Source: Ruminiclostridium sp.
GTDB lineage: Bacteria; Bacillota; Clostridia; Oscillospirales; Oscillospiraceae
Reading direction: 5' to 3'
Length of the DNA: 64,000 bases
Assembly (NCBI GenBank): GCA_017435425.1
Contig: JAFSFC010000016.1
Span: forward strand, 1 to 64,000
The notes beneath the pieces are model-generated. The model had not been told where the DNA came from and made no database searches. It saw nothing but the letters and a program-made list of their open reading frames with translations. Shown here one piece after another: positions 32,379-40,861 of this stretch. Made by a program: the position numbers and the translations under genes. The number at the start of each line of letters is the position of its first letter. Position 1 is the stretch's first letter.

Positions 32379-34316
32379 TTACAGATTTCGTGCCCCATGA
32401 TAGCCGGTGTGGATGGCATCCCAGATCTGCCCGCCGTGGGTCCGGTCACCCATAGAGATGACCTTGTCGCAGACGGTCTTCAACTCCTCCCCATAGGGGT
32501 CAGCAGGCTTGGTGCCCAGGGCCAGGACCACCCGGTCACAGGGGTATACATATTCCTCTCCGGTCTGGGAATCCACGAACCAGATCCGGTCGGTGCCGAT
32601 CCTGGTCAGGGTGCGGTTCACCAGAAGCATCACGTTGTTGGGCTCCAGCACCGCCGTGATGGCGTTGCGGTTGGACCCCAGGACCCCAGGGGCCAGCCGG
32701 GGGGCCGCCTCCAGCACCAGGACGGCATTGTCCTTCTCCCGCTGGGAGAGAAGCTCAGCGGTCTCCAGGCCGGTCATACCGGAGCCCACCACCACGATGC
32801 TCTCCTCCACCGGGCAGATCTTCCCGGAGATGATTTCCGGCGGGGTGCACACCATGGGGCTGTCGGTTCCCTCAATGGAGACAGGGATGGCAGGCACGCC
32901 GCCGGTGGCATCCAGAAGGGCATAGGGGGCCATAGCCCGCAATTCTTCCACAGCCGGTGCATAACTGAGGCGGAATTCCACCCCGGCCTGGGTACAGCGG
33001 CGGATCAGGCTGTCCAGCAGACCCTGGATGCGCTCCTTCCGGGGGGTCCTGGCCGCCAGCTTCAGCTGGCCGCCCAGGCTGTCGCTCTTCTCAAAGAGGA
33101 CCACACGGAATCCCCGCCGGGCAGCCACCCAGGCGGCCTCCAGACCGGCGGGACCGCCTCCCAGGACCACCACCAGCCGTCCGTCTCCATCCTCTTTCAG
33201 GGGCGGCAGAAGGGCCTCGTAGCCGGTCTCCGGGTTCACGGCGCAGGTGATGTGGCCTTCCTCGTAGTACTTGCCCAGGCAGGCCATGCAGGCGATACAG
33301 GGCATGATCTCTTCATCCCGTTCGGACAGAGCCTTGTTGGTCCACTCCGGGTCGGCCAGGTGGCAGCGGACGGAACCGGCAAAGTCCAGGATCCCCTCCG
33401 CCAGCAGCTTTTCCCCGAAGGCAGGCTCCCGGATCATGGACACCGCCAGGACGGGGATGTTCACTGCCCCCTTGACAGCCTTGGCCAGGTGCTTCCGCCA
33501 GCCCTGACGGAAGTTCATGGGCTCCATGCTCTGGCTGAGCTTGCTGGTGGTGCCGGAGGCCGAGGCGTTGATGGCGTCCACCCCCCAGCTCTCCAGCATC
33601 TGGCAGATCTTCACACCGGTGTCCGGATGGTAGCCGTTGACCCCGATATATTCCTCGATGGACACCCGGAACATCAGTGGGAAGTCCCGGCCGCAGGTGG
33701 CCCGGATGGCCTCCACGATCTCCTTCAGGATACGGGTGCGGTTTTCCAGGCTGCCGCCGTACTGGTCGGTCCGCTGGTTGGTGACCGGGCTCAGGAAGCT
33801 GTGGAGGAGGTAGTGGTGGGCGGCGTGGATCTCCACCCCGTCAAAGCCCGCCTCCTTCACCCGCCGGGCGGCCTGGCCGAACTTCTGGACGATGTCGTGG
33901 ATCTCCTCCAGGGTCACCGCCCGGGCCCCCTTCCGACCCTTGGTGTCGCTGGCAGAGATCAGATCCTTGGGGTTCAGCTTGGGATCGGCGTTGGCGCCGG
34001 GGTGGAAGAGCTGGGCAAAGATCTTGGTCCCGTAGGGGTGGATGCGGTCGGCCAGCAGCCGGAAAGAGGGGATGTTCTCCTCCCGGGCGGCGTTCAGCTC
34101 CCGGTAGAAGAGGACGCCCCGGTCCTCATCCACGCAGACCATCTCAGTGATGATGAGGCCCACACCGCCTCGGGCACGGGCTTCGTAGTAGGCCAGCATG
34201 TCCTCGGTCATGGTGCCGTCAGGCTCCGACAGGGAGGCCGAGGCCGCCGTCATGGCCATGCGGTTTTTGATGGTCAGGGAACCGATCTTCCCCGGGGATG
34301 CAAGGTGGGTATACAT
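32379..34316 (-). CDS. NADH:flavin oxidoreductase, 2-enoate reductase-like
   Basis: A 645-residue Fe-S flavoenzyme. Residues 1-370 form the Old Yellow Enzyme FMN barrel (VEIHAAHHYLLHSFLSPVTNQRTDQYGG is the substrate/FMN block). A four-cysteine [4Fe-4S] motif follows (CIACMACLGKYYEEGHITC), then an FAD/NAD(P) domain with VVLGGGPAGLEAAWVAARRG and VVVGSGMTGLETAELL. This build matches 2-enoate reductase, 2,4-dienoyl-CoA reductase and the bile-acid BaiCD/BaiH group; substrate cannot be chosen without comparison. The ATG at 34316 follows AAGGGAG. A TIGR04076 gene is co-transcribed. Confidence 0.9.
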   Translation of the reverse strand: MYTHLASPGKIGSLTIKNRMAMTAASASLSEPDGTMTEDMLAYYEARARGGVGLIITEMVCVDEDRGVLFYRELNAAREENIPSFRLLADRIHPYGTKIFAQLFHPGANADPKLNPKDLISASDTKGRKGARAVTLEEIHDIVQKFGQAARRVKEAGFDGVEIHAAHHYLLHSFLSPVTNQRTDQYGGSLENRTRILKEIVEAIRATCGRDFPLMFRVSIEEYIGVNGYHPDTGVKICQMLESWGVDAINASASGTTSKLSQSMEPMNFRQGWRKHLAKAVKGAVNIPVLAVSMIREPAFGEKLLAEGILDFAGSVRCHLADPEWTNKALSERDEEIMPCIACMACLGKYYEEGHITCAVNPETGYEALLPPLKEDGDGRLVVVLGGGPAGLEAAWVAARRGFRVVLFEKSDSLGGQLKLAARTPRKERIQGLLDSLIRRCTQAGVEFRLSYAPAVEELRAMAPYALLDATGGVPAIPVSIEGTDSPMVCTPPEIISGKICPVEESIVVVGSGMTGLETAELLSQREKDNAVLVLEAAPRLAPGVLGSNRNAITAVLEPNNVMLLVNRTLTRIGTDRIWFVDSQTGEEYVYPCDRVVLALGTKPADPYGEELKTVCDKVISMGDRTHGGQIWDAIHTGYHGARNL

Positions 34317-34372
34317 AGAGGGATTCTCCCTTCGACTCGTTGTTTTCTCCATTCTACCGGGTTTCCGGGCAA

Positions 34373-34399
34373 AAAACAAGAGCGAGGAACCCTCCTCGC
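34373..34399 (-). terminator. Terminator of the alarmone synthetase-AKR operon
   Basis: GCGAGGA, four-base loop, TCCTCGC, then TCTTGTTTTTTG on the minus strand. Confidence 0.85.
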
Positions 34400-34407
34400 C
34401 CTTGGGC

Positions 34408-35250
34408 TCAAAAATCAATTTCGTCCGGGTCGTGGGAGGTTGCCGTGGGGGGCATGCCCGTCAGGATGGCCATATCCTCCGCCGTGATGGCAAAATCAAA
34501 GACCTTGGCATTCTCCCGGATGCGGTCCGGGGTAACGGACTTGGGCAGGGGGACAATATCCCGCTGGAGGCACCAGCGGATACACAGTTGAGCCACAGAG
34601 ACCCCGTACTTGGCCGCCATCTCGGTCAGGAGAGGGTGGTCCAGGAGCTTTCCCCGTCCCATGGGGGACCAGGCCTCCACCAGGATGCCCCGTTCCTGAC
34701 ACCAGGCAATGGTCTCCTTCTGGGGCTGGCCGGGGTGGCACTCGATCTGGTTGACCATGGGCGGCACGTCGGTTTTCATCAGAGCCTCCAGGTGACGGGG
34801 CTTGAAGTTGGATACGCCGATGGCCCGAATTTTCCCCAGGCTGTGGAGTTCCCGGAAGGCCTTCCAGGTATCCACGTTGATAGCCTCCCAGTTGGGATAC
34901 TGCCTGGGGATGGCAGGCCAGTGGATGAGGCACAGGTCCACATAGTCCAGACCCAGACGCTCCAGGCTGGCCAGGATAGAGGCTTTTGCCTTCTCATAGC
35001 CCCGCTGGGTGTTCCACACCTTGGTGGTCACGAAGAGTTCCTCCCGGGGGATGCCGCTCTTGCGGATGGCCCGGCCCACGCCTCCTTCGTTGCCGTAAAA
35101 GGCAGCCGTGTCGATGTGGCGGTAGCCCGCCTCCAGGGCAGCCAGGACGGAGGCCTCTGCCACCTCCCCTTCCGGGGTCTTGTAGGTGCCAAAGCCCAGC
35201 CGGGGCATTTCTACCCCATTACGCAGGGTACAGGTGTCTTGCAGGGTCAT
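34408..35250 (-). CDS. Aldo/keto reductase (second of a tandem pair)
   Basis: A 280-residue NADPH-dependent reductase of the AKR barrel family. GFGTYKTPEGE at the start, HIDTAAFYGNEGGVG (catalytic D and Y), TTKVWN (catalytic K) and LCLIHWP (catalytic H) are present, and the C-terminal LPKSVTPDRIRENAKVFDF binds the cofactor phosphate. It is similar throughout to the upstream neighbour, so the two arose by tandem duplication. The start overlaps the neighbour's stop (TGATG). Confidence 0.93.
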   Translation of the reverse strand: MTLQDTCTLRNGVEMPRLGFGTYKTPEGEVAEASVLAALEAGYRHIDTAAFYGNEGGVGRAIRKSGIPREELFVTTKVWNTQRGYEKAKASILASLERLGLDYVDLCLIHWPAIPRQYPNWEAINVDTWKAFRELHSLGKIRAIGVSNFKPRHLEALMKTDVPPMVNQIECHPGQPQKETIAWCQERGILVEAWSPMGRGKLLDHPLLTEMAAKYGVSVAQLCIRWCLQRDIVPLPKSVTPDRIRENAKVFDFAITAEDMAILTGMPPTATSHDPDEIDF

Positions 35251-36098
35251 CAGAAGTCCACCTCATCGGGGTCCAGGCCGGACCAGCCCACGTTCTCCAT
35301 GGCATCCATCTTCGCCATGTCCTCATCGCTGATCTGGAAATCAAAGACCTTTGCATTCTCCTGGATGCGGGAGGGGGTCACGGACTTGGGCAGGGGCAAA
35401 AAGCCCTTCTGGAGGCACCAGCGGATACAGACCTGGGCCACAGACTTGCCGTACTTGGCGGCCAGCTCACCCAGGAGGGGATGGTCCAGCAGACGGCCGC
35501 AGCCCAGGGGGCTCCAGGCCTCCAGGAGGATGCCGTGCTCCTGGCACAGATCCACGGTCTCCTGCTGGGTCATGCCGGGGTGGAGCTCGATCTGGTTGAC
35601 CATGGGCTTGACCTCAGCATCCAGCAGGGCCTGCAGGTGGCGGGGCTTAAAGTTGGACACGCCGATGGCCCGGATCTTCCCCTCCTTGTACAGGTCGGTG
35701 AGGGCCTGCCAGGTGCTCTGGTTCAGCTCCTCCCAGTTGTCCACACGGTGGGGTGCGGCCGGCCAGTGGATGAGGACCATATCCAGGTAGTCCAGGCCCA
35801 GACGCTCCAGGCTCTTTTCCACAGATTCCCGGGTCTTGTCATAGCCCCGCTTGTTGTTCCAGATCTTGGTGGTCACAAAGATCTCTTCCCGGGGCACGCC
35901 GCTCTCCCGGATGCCCTGGCCCACACCGGGCTCGTTCTTGTAAATGGATGCAGTGTCGATGTGGCGATAACCGGCAGCCAGCGCGGCCTTCACGGCCTCT
36001 GCCGCCACCTGACCATCAGGGGTCTGCCAGGTGCCAAAGCCCACCCAGGGAATGGTCACGCCGTTGGAGAGGGTATAAACGTCCGTCAAAGTCTTCAT
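35250..36098 (-). CDS. Aldo/keto reductase (first of a tandem pair)
   Basis: A 282-residue AKR family reductase with GFGTWQTPDGQ, HIDTASIYKNEPGVG, TTKIWN, LIHWP and the NADPH-binding LPKSVTPSRIQENAKVFDF. It probably reduces small aldehydes or keto compounds. The ATG at 36098 has GGAGG seven bases upstream, whereas an ATG six bases earlier would abut the RBS. It lies 17 bases downstream of a small alarmone synthetase gene, so all three genes form one transcription unit. Confidence 0.93.
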   Translation of the reverse strand: MKTLTDVYTLSNGVTIPWVGFGTWQTPDGQVAAEAVKAALAAGYRHIDTASIYKNEPGVGQGIRESGVPREEIFVTTKIWNNKRGYDKTRESVEKSLERLGLDYLDMVLIHWPAAPHRVDNWEELNQSTWQALTDLYKEGKIRAIGVSNFKPRHLQALLDAEVKPMVNQIELHPGMTQQETVDLCQEHGILLEAWSPLGCGRLLDHPLLGELAAKYGKSVAQVCIRWCLQKGFLPLPKSVTPSRIQENAKVFDFQISDEDMAKMDAMENVGWSGLDPDEVDF

Positions 36099-36115
36099 GG
36101 TCATTCCTCCTTGTA

Positions 36116-36907
36116 TCAGTCCATGGTCAGGTCCACCCGGCTGAACCGCTCCAGCATCAGTTCCTCCTCGGTGGGGGTGTCGGCGGTCTGCTCGATCCGC
36201 TGACGGAGTCTGAGCATCCGCATATCGGTGTCCTGGATCACGTCGGCAATATCTTTCAACTCTGCCGCAATGGCCTCCTGGTTGGGCAGCTGCTCCTGCT
36301 TGTATTTCAGGTGGTGCTCCAGACTGGCCCAGAAGTCCATGGCAATGGTGCGGATCTGGACCTCCACCTTCACCCGCCGCCGCTTCTGGGCGAAGAAGAC
36401 CGGCACGGTGATGATGAGGTGGAGGCTCCGGTAGCCGTTGGGCTTGGGGTTTTCGATGTAGTCCTTCTTCTCCAGGAGCCTCACATCATCCTGACCCAGC
36501 AGGGCGTTGGCGATGCGGTAGATGTCGTCCTGGTAGGAGCAGATGACCCGGACACCGGCCACGTCGTTCAGGTTTTTCTCGATACTCTCCAGGGTCACCG
36601 GGAGGCCCCGGCGGTTGAGTTTTTCCGTGATGCTGGCCGTGCTTTTCAGCCGGGTGGTGACCGCACTGATGGGGTTTCTCTGGTTGCGGACGTTGAACTC
36701 GGTGTTGAGCACGTCAAACTTGGTCTGGACCTCTTTCATGGCACAGGTGTAGCCCAGGAGCATCTCCTGATACTTCACCACCGTGCCGATGATCTCCTTG
36801 GAGCGAGGCTGGCTCAGGTCCAGACCCTCTCCCCAGGGGCTCATGACGGTCTCCAAGCTCCCCGTGTCCTCCCGGAGCCACAGGCCGTTGTTTTCTGTTC
36901 GTTCCAT
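36116..36907 (-). CDS. Small (p)ppGpp synthetase (RelQ/YjbM-like)
   Basis: A 263-residue protein with only the RelA/SpoT synthetase domain. The key region is NDVAGVRVICSYQDDIYRIANAL and the later NPKPNGYRSLHLIITVP with VEVQIRTIAMDFWASLEHHLKYK, which carry the nucleotide and metal ligands. No hydrolase, TGS or ACT domain, so it is a small alarmone synthetase that makes (p)ppGpp. AGGAGA is the RBS. Its operon with two aldo/keto reductases suggests a stress-related unit. Confidence 0.92.
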   Translation of the reverse strand: MERTENNGLWLREDTGSLETVMSPWGEGLDLSQPRSKEIIGTVVKYQEMLLGYTCAMKEVQTKFDVLNTEFNVRNQRNPISAVTTRLKSTASITEKLNRRGLPVTLESIEKNLNDVAGVRVICSYQDDIYRIANALLGQDDVRLLEKKDYIENPKPNGYRSLHLIITVPVFFAQKRRRVKVEVQIRTIAMDFWASLEHHLKYKQEQLPNQEAIAAELKDIADVIQDTDMRMLRLRQRIEQTADTPTEEELMLERFSRVDLTMD

Positions 36908-37022
36908 AGGTTTCTCCTGTTATGTCCAGGGCCAAAGCCCTTTGATTGCTCTCTATGATAAAAGTATACCATATCACAAACCGTTGTTGATTGCTTTTTT
37001 GTAAAAATCCTGCACTTTTTAC

Positions 37023-37046
37023 AAAGAAATACGGCCTGAAGGCTGC
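37023..37046. repeat. Inverted copy of an rpsI 3' segment
   Basis: These 24 bases match the reverse complement of 37332-37355 inside rpsI at 23 positions and would read KYGLKAA on the plus strand. The two arms stand 285 bases apart. Confidence 0.85.
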
Positions 37047-37060
37047 CCAACGACAGAAAA

Positions 37061-37088
37061 AGACTGCCGTCCAAATGGACGGCAGTCT
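37061..37088 (-). terminator. Second terminator-like hairpin past rpsI
   Basis: AGACTGCCGTCC, AAAT, GGACGGCAGTCT, followed on the minus strand by TTTTTC. With the sequence next to it (GATATT..AATATCAGTCCTTGGA) it parallels the true rpsI end. Confidence 0.8.
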
Positions 37089-37253
37089 GAAGAAACGATA
37101 TTGGAAAATATCAGTCCTTGGACACCGAGCCGCAGCGAGGCGTCTCGGAGGCCAACCGCCCCATTAGGGCGGCTCTTAGGCCGGAGAGGAACTGAGGGAG
37201 TGCGACGTGCGCACGTCGTGCTCGTTTCGGCCATGCACTCTGTTGAAACAAAA

Positions 37254-37281
37254 AGAATGCCACCCAAACGGGTGGCATTCT
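37254..37281 (-). terminator. rpsI terminator
   Basis: AGAATGCCACCC, AAAC, GGGTGGCATTCT, then TTTTTG on the minus strand. Confidence 0.9.
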
Positions 37282-37300
37282 GAATAAGCTTTGATAAATA

Positions 37301-37705
37301 TCAGCGCTTGGAGAACTGGGGAGCACGACGTGCAGCCTTCAGGCCGTACTTCTTTCTCTCCTTCATTCTGGGGTCGCGGGTCAGGAAACCAGCAGCCTTC
37401 AGAGCGGGACGGTACTCAGCGTCCATCTCCAGCAGAGCACGAGCGATGCCGTGACGGATAGCGCCAGCCTGGCCGGTAACGCCGCCGCCGGAAACGGTAG
37501 CAACGATGTCGACCTTGCCCACCAGACCAGTGGTCTCCAGGGGCTGACGGACGATCAGCTTCAGGGTCTCCAGACCGAAGTAGTCATCCATCTCACGGCC
37601 GTTGATGGTGACGGAACCGGTGCCGTTGGGGAACAGGTGGACACGGGCGACGGAAGACTTCCGGCGGCCGGTGCCATAATGATAGGGCTTCTTGCTCTTA
37701 TACAT
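37301..37705 (-). CDS. rpsI: 30S ribosomal protein S9
   Basis: A 134-residue protein, normal for S9, with [20 protein letters not shown], the glycine-rich [19 protein letters not shown] and the invariant C-terminal QFSKR that reaches the P site. It follows rplM by 14 bases in the conserved L13-S9 order. The segment coding KKYGLKAA is repeated in inverted orientation beyond the stop. Confidence 0.97.
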   Translation of the reverse strand: MYKSKKPYHYGTGRRKSSVARVHLFPNGTGSVTINGREMDDYFGLETLKLIVRQPLETTGLVGKVDIVATVSGGGVTGQAGAIRHGIARALLEMDAEYRPALKAAGFLTRDPRMKERKKYGLKAARRAPQFSKR

Positions 37706-37719
37706 AGTCTAGTTCCTCC

Positions 37720-38151
37720 TTATTCTGCGGCCCACAGTTCGGGCTTCTGTGCTGCGTGGATGTGCTCAGCGCCGCGGAAAATCTTCAGGCGGGTCAGAGA
37801 ATCCTTGGTGATGATGTTGCGGGGCATCATGCCGCGGACAGCAACCTTCATAGCCAGCTCGGGCTTCTCCTTCATCAGCTTGCCGTACTTGGTTTCCTTC
37901 AGGCCGCCGACGTAACCGGAGTGGGTGCGGTAGAACTTCTGCTCCAGCTTCTTGCCGGTCAGAACTGCCTTCTCAGCGTTGATGACGATGACGAAATCGC
38001 CGCAGTCAGCATGGGGGGTGTACTCGGGCTTATGCTTGCCGCGCAGCAGGGTAGCTGCCTGAGCTGCGGTCTTACCGAGGGGCTTGCCAGCAGCGTCAAG
38101 GATGTACCACTTGCGCTCGATGTTGCCCTTGTTAGCCATAAAAGTGGACAT
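37720..38151 (-). CDS. rplM: 50S ribosomal protein L13
   Basis: A 143-residue protein with the L13 features RKWYILDAAGKPLGKTAAQAATLLRGKHKPEYTP, YRTHSGYVGGLKE and MMPRN. Early assembly protein of the large subunit. It is first in the rplM-rpsI operon. GGAGG is followed by the ATG at a normal distance. The 125-base leader may bind L13. Confidence 0.97.
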   Translation of the reverse strand: MSTFMANKGNIERKWYILDAAGKPLGKTAAQAATLLRGKHKPEYTPHADCGDFVIVINAEKAVLTGKKLEQKFYRTHSGYVGGLKETKYGKLMKEKPELAMKVAVRGMMPRNIITKDSLTRLKIFRGAEHIHAAQKPELWAAE

Positions 38152-38276
38152 AGGGTCGAACCTCCAATTAAAATTTCTTATCCAGTGAACGGGCCTTTCC
38201 CGGCTTTACAAACCGGCCAGTTTGCCTTTATAATGCTTAAAAAAAGCCGGGGCAAAAGGGAGCCGTTTTTTCAGCG
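38152..38276 (-). promoter_or_regulatory. rplM leader, possible L13 autoregulatory element
   Basis: A structured leader with AAAGCCGG/CCGGCTTT-type complementary stretches (GCCCCGGCTTTTTTTAAGC and GGCCGGTTTGTAAAGCCGGG). Firmicutes rplM genes often carry an L13 leader motif here; consensus not checked. Confidence 0.45.
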
Positions 38277-38282
38277 GACCTT

Positions 38283-38311
38283 ATTATAGTACAGGGGAAG
38301 TCCAATGTCAA
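38283..38311 (-). promoter_or_regulatory. Promoter of rplM-rpsI
   Basis: Minus strand TTGACA (38306-38311), 17 bases, TATAAT (38283-38288); full consensus. Confidence 0.95.
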
Positions 38312-38433
38312 CGACTTTTCAAAAATTTTTGATTTATCCCGATGAATTCTCTTGAATCCTCCCTTATTCTCCCCCATTCTCTCGATATCTCTGTTTCGAT
38401 TTTCATTTTTTGTGTTTTAGGAGCGTACAGACC

Positions 38434-39174
38434 ATGAAAAAGATCCTCTCCCTCCTGCGCCGGTGCGTGGAAGACTACGATATGATCCAGGATGGCGACC
38501 GGGTAGCCGTGGGTGTCTCCGGGGGCAAAGACTCCTTGATTTTATTGGCTTCCCTGGCCCGTCTGGCCCAGTTCTATCCCAAGAAATTCACCGTGGAGGC
38601 CTTCACGGTGGACATGGGGATCGACGGCATGGACCTCTCCCCCATCCGGTCCTTCTGTGACGAACTGGGGGTCCCCTGCCACATCATCCCCACCCAGATC
38701 AACAAGGTCATTTTTGAGACCCGGAAGGAGAAGAATCCCTGCGCCCTCTGCGCCAAGATGCGCAAGGGCTCCCTCCACGAGGCCATCCTGGCCGAGGGCT
38801 TCCACAAGGTGGCCCTGGGCCACCACTACGACGATGCCGTAGAGACCTTCTTTCTCTCTCTCTTCTACGAGGGTCGTCTGTCCTGCTTCCATCCGGTGAC
38901 CTATCTGGACCGGGCCGACGTGACCCAGATCCGCCCCCTGCTCTATGTCAGCGAGAACATGGTCCGGGAGGCCGCCCAGCGGCTGGCCCTGCCCGTGGTC
39001 CACAACCCCTGCCCCGCCGACGGCAACACCAAGCGCCAGGAGGTCAAGGATCTCATCGCCCAGCTGGAGGAGCGTTATCCCAAATTAAAGGAGTACGTCT
39101 TCTCCTCCATGCAGCGGCTCCCCCTGCCCAACTGGGGGCCCATTGAGTTGAAGCGGCGGCCGCCTACGGAATAA
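38434..39174 (+). CDS. tRNA 2-thiocytidine biosynthesis protein, TtcA-like
   Basis: A 246-residue PP-loop ATPase. VGVSGGKDSLILL is the ATP pyrophosphatase loop, C-A-L-C in NPCALCAKMRKG and the later HNPCPADG supply cysteines for the Fe-S centre, and LGHHYDDAVETFFLSLFYEGRL is the TtcA block. It would thiolate C32 of tRNA or a related position; clostridial paralogues may have different targets. The ATG at 38434 is preceded by AGGAG at ten bases. No operon partners. Confidence 0.88.
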   Translation: MKKILSLLRRCVEDYDMIQDGDRVAVGVSGGKDSLILLASLARLAQFYPKKFTVEAFTVDMGIDGMDLSPIRSFCDELGVPCHIIPTQINKVIFETRKEKNPCALCAKMRKGSLHEAILAEGFHKVALGHHYDDAVETFFLSLFYEGRLSCFHPVTYLDRADVTQIRPLLYVSENMVREAAQRLALPVVHNPCPADGNTKRQEVKDLIAQLEERYPKLKEYVFSSMQRLPLPNWGPIELKRRPPTE

Positions 39175-39218
39175 CCCGTATTTTAAGGAATCTTTAAGAT
39201 TTGTTCACGGTATGTTCA

Positions 39219-39247
39219 TTGTCTTTTCGTGGGAAATATGCTATTTT
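39219..39247 (+). promoter_or_regulatory. Candidate promoter of the lipoprotein gene
   Basis: TTGTCT (39219-39224), 17 bases, TATTTT (39242-39247). Confidence 0.45.
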
Positions 39248-39294
39248 TACCTTAGAAAGCAGTTTTTACCGGCAACTCCGAAGGAGGTATCCCC

Positions 39295-40032
39295 ATGAAA
39301 AAGCAATGGACGATCCTGCCCACTCTGCTGTGTCTGCTGCTCCTGTCCGCTTGCGGCGGAGAAGAAACTGGCACCTGGACCCCTGTGGAAGATTTCACCT
39401 TCAGCCTGGAGGCTGCCGCAGGCGTGGGTCCTGACACCGAGCTTTTTGACCCCGGTGACTTTGATCCTTCCGTTATCAACGACCCCGACCATACCTATAA
39501 CCCCAAAGGCTGGCTGGACGAAAACACCGTCCTGTGTACCCGCTATGACAGCGACAGCTACACCAACAAAGAAATGGTGGCCGTGACTCTGGATGGTCAG
39601 GTCTCTCTGCTGGATGTTGACATCGACACCTACACCATGGTCACCGCCCAGAATGGCGTGGTGGTCTACGCCGGTTATTATGAGACCATTCTGAATGAAG
39701 GTGTCACCTTCGCCCGGTGGGATGGTGACGAGTCTTTGGCCCCCATTCACCAATTTGAAGAGGGAACGGCCATCAGTTTTCAGCAGTTTTTCAGCCCCGA
39801 CGGCACCAAAGCAGTCATGAGCTGGATCCCGGAGGTCCCCGACACCGACTGGAAGGTGCGGATCATCGACCTGGAAACCGGAGACTACCAGGATGTGACC
39901 CCGCCGGAGATCGAAAGTGATGAACCCATCATCCTCTTCTCCCATTGGATAGATGACAGCACCCTTCTCATCACAGCCTCTGATATGCTCCCCGACGGCT
40001 ACACCGCCGCCTGGGAATATACCCTCCCCTAA
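39295..40032 (+). CDS. Lipoprotein of unknown function
   Basis: A 245-residue lipoprotein. The signal sequence ends in the lipobox LLLSAC, so C19 or so is lipidated. The rest has repeats such as FFSPDGTKAVMSWI and WIDDSTLLITASDML that resemble beta-propeller blades of WD40/TolB-like proteins. No enzyme motif. AAGGAGG precedes the ATG. Single gene between a TtcA-like gene and a Crp/Fnr gene. Confidence 0.8.
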   Translation: MKKQWTILPTLLCLLLLSACGGEETGTWTPVEDFTFSLEAAAGVGPDTELFDPGDFDPSVINDPDHTYNPKGWLDENTVLCTRYDSDSYTNKEMVAVTLDGQVSLLDVDIDTYTMVTAQNGVVVYAGYYETILNEGVTFARWDGDESLAPIHQFEEGTAISFQQFFSPDGTKAVMSWIPEVPDTDWKVRIIDLETGDYQDVTPPEIESDEPIILFSHWIDDSTLLITASDMLPDGYTAAWEYTLP

Positions 40033-40042
40033 GTACAGCAAC

Positions 40043-40068
40043 GCCCCCGACCATCGGTCGGGGGCTTG
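40043..40068. terminator. Terminator between converging genes
   Basis: GCCCCCGACC, ATC, GGTCGGGGGC, TTGTTT. Confidence 0.85.
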
Positions 40069-40070
40069 TT

Positions 40071-40739
40071 TCAGTTCCAGGGATTTAATAAGGTAAAGGT
40101 CCGTTTGTCAAAGGAAATGATCCCCTCGTCCCGGAGCCTGGACAGCTCCCGGGTCATGGCCGACCGGTCGGTGCAGAGATACTCCGCCAGTTCCGTCCGG
40201 CCCATGGGGATGGTGAAGGTCAGGCTCCCGGTCCGCTCGGCCTGGCGGGTCAGGTAGGTCAGGAGTTTCTCCCGGATGGAGGTCCGGGAGGTGACCTCCA
40301 GCTTCTCAATGAGTTCCAGGTTCTTTTCTGCGATGAGCTCCACCATGTTCTCGATCATCCGGTGGTGGAACCGGCAGACCAGCTTGCAGGCGTGGAGGAT
40401 GCGGTCATAGTCCAAAATCAGCACCCGGAAGGCATCCCGCACCCGGAAGGCCACCGTCCGGTTCCGGGCCTGGAGACAGGAGTAGGTCTCTCCGAAGAGG
40501 TTGCCCACGGTGAGAAGGGTCAGGATAGATTTCTTGCCAAAGTAGTCCTCACTGATCATCTCCACGGACCCCTCCAGCACCACCCCCATAAGGGGCTTAC
40601 CCCCGGAGGTGGTCTCGATAAACTCCCCCCGCTGGGCAGTGAGGACCCGGGCAGACAGACACTTGAGCATGGCCGCCAGGTCCTTGGGTTCGATCTGTCG
40701 GAACAGGGGGCACTCTGCCACCAGCTTTTCAACATCCAT
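40071..40739 (-). CDS. Crp/Fnr family transcription regulator
   Basis: A 222-residue regulator. The N-terminal cyclic-nucleotide-like barrel includes EFIETTSGGKPLMGVVLEGSVEMISEDYFGKK, and the C-terminal helix-turn-helix is MGRTELAEYLCTDRSAMTRELSRLRDEGII. No four-cysteine Fe-S cluster of classical Fnr at the N-terminus, though cysteines occur in the coiled-coil zone (HACKLVCRF). The ATG at 40739 is chosen by GGAGG; a GTG nine bases upstream is less likely. It diverges from an FMN-binding protein, the likely target, with a small inverted repeat in between. Confidence 0.9.
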   Translation of the reverse strand: MDVEKLVAECPLFRQIEPKDLAAMLKCLSARVLTAQRGEFIETTSGGKPLMGVVLEGSVEMISEDYFGKKSILTLLTVGNLFGETYSCLQARNRTVAFRVRDAFRVLILDYDRILHACKLVCRFHHRMIENMVELIAEKNLELIEKLEVTSRTSIREKLLTYLTRQAERTGSLTFTIPMGRTELAEYLCTDRSAMTRELSRLRDEGIISFDKRTFTLLNPWN

Positions 40740-40761
40740 ACGGAACACCTCCTTTGCCTCT

Positions 40762-40790
40762 AGTGTAAATTATTTCGACCCATGATGCAA
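40762..40790 (-). promoter_or_regulatory. Promoter of the Crp/Fnr gene
   Basis: Minus strand TTGCAT (40785-40790), 17 bases, TACACT (40762-40767). Confidence 0.7.
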
Positions 40791-40801
40791 CTGCAACAGT
40801 T
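40789..40801. promoter_or_regulatory. Inverted repeat, possible Crp/Fnr operator
   Basis: AACTG, CAA, CAGTT. It abuts the -35 box of the regulator gene and lies about 20 bases upstream of a TAAAAT (40821-40826) facing the FMN-protein gene. Short, so tentative. Confidence 0.35.
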
Positions 40802-40861
40802 TCCTTTTTTCGGTCCTGCTAAAATAAAACTGCCATATTTTTGAATCCGGAGGTTTTCCTT

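Larger units (their letters stand above)
36908..37300. other. Gene-free region between alarmone synthetase and rpsI
   Basis: About 390 bases. It holds an extended -10 promoter-like TGGTATACT (minus strand, 36966-36974) for the alarmone synthetase operon, and then a degenerate inverted and direct duplication of the rpsI 3' end with two terminator-like hairpins (37061-37088 and 37254-37281). No reading frame is convincing. Confidence 0.7.
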
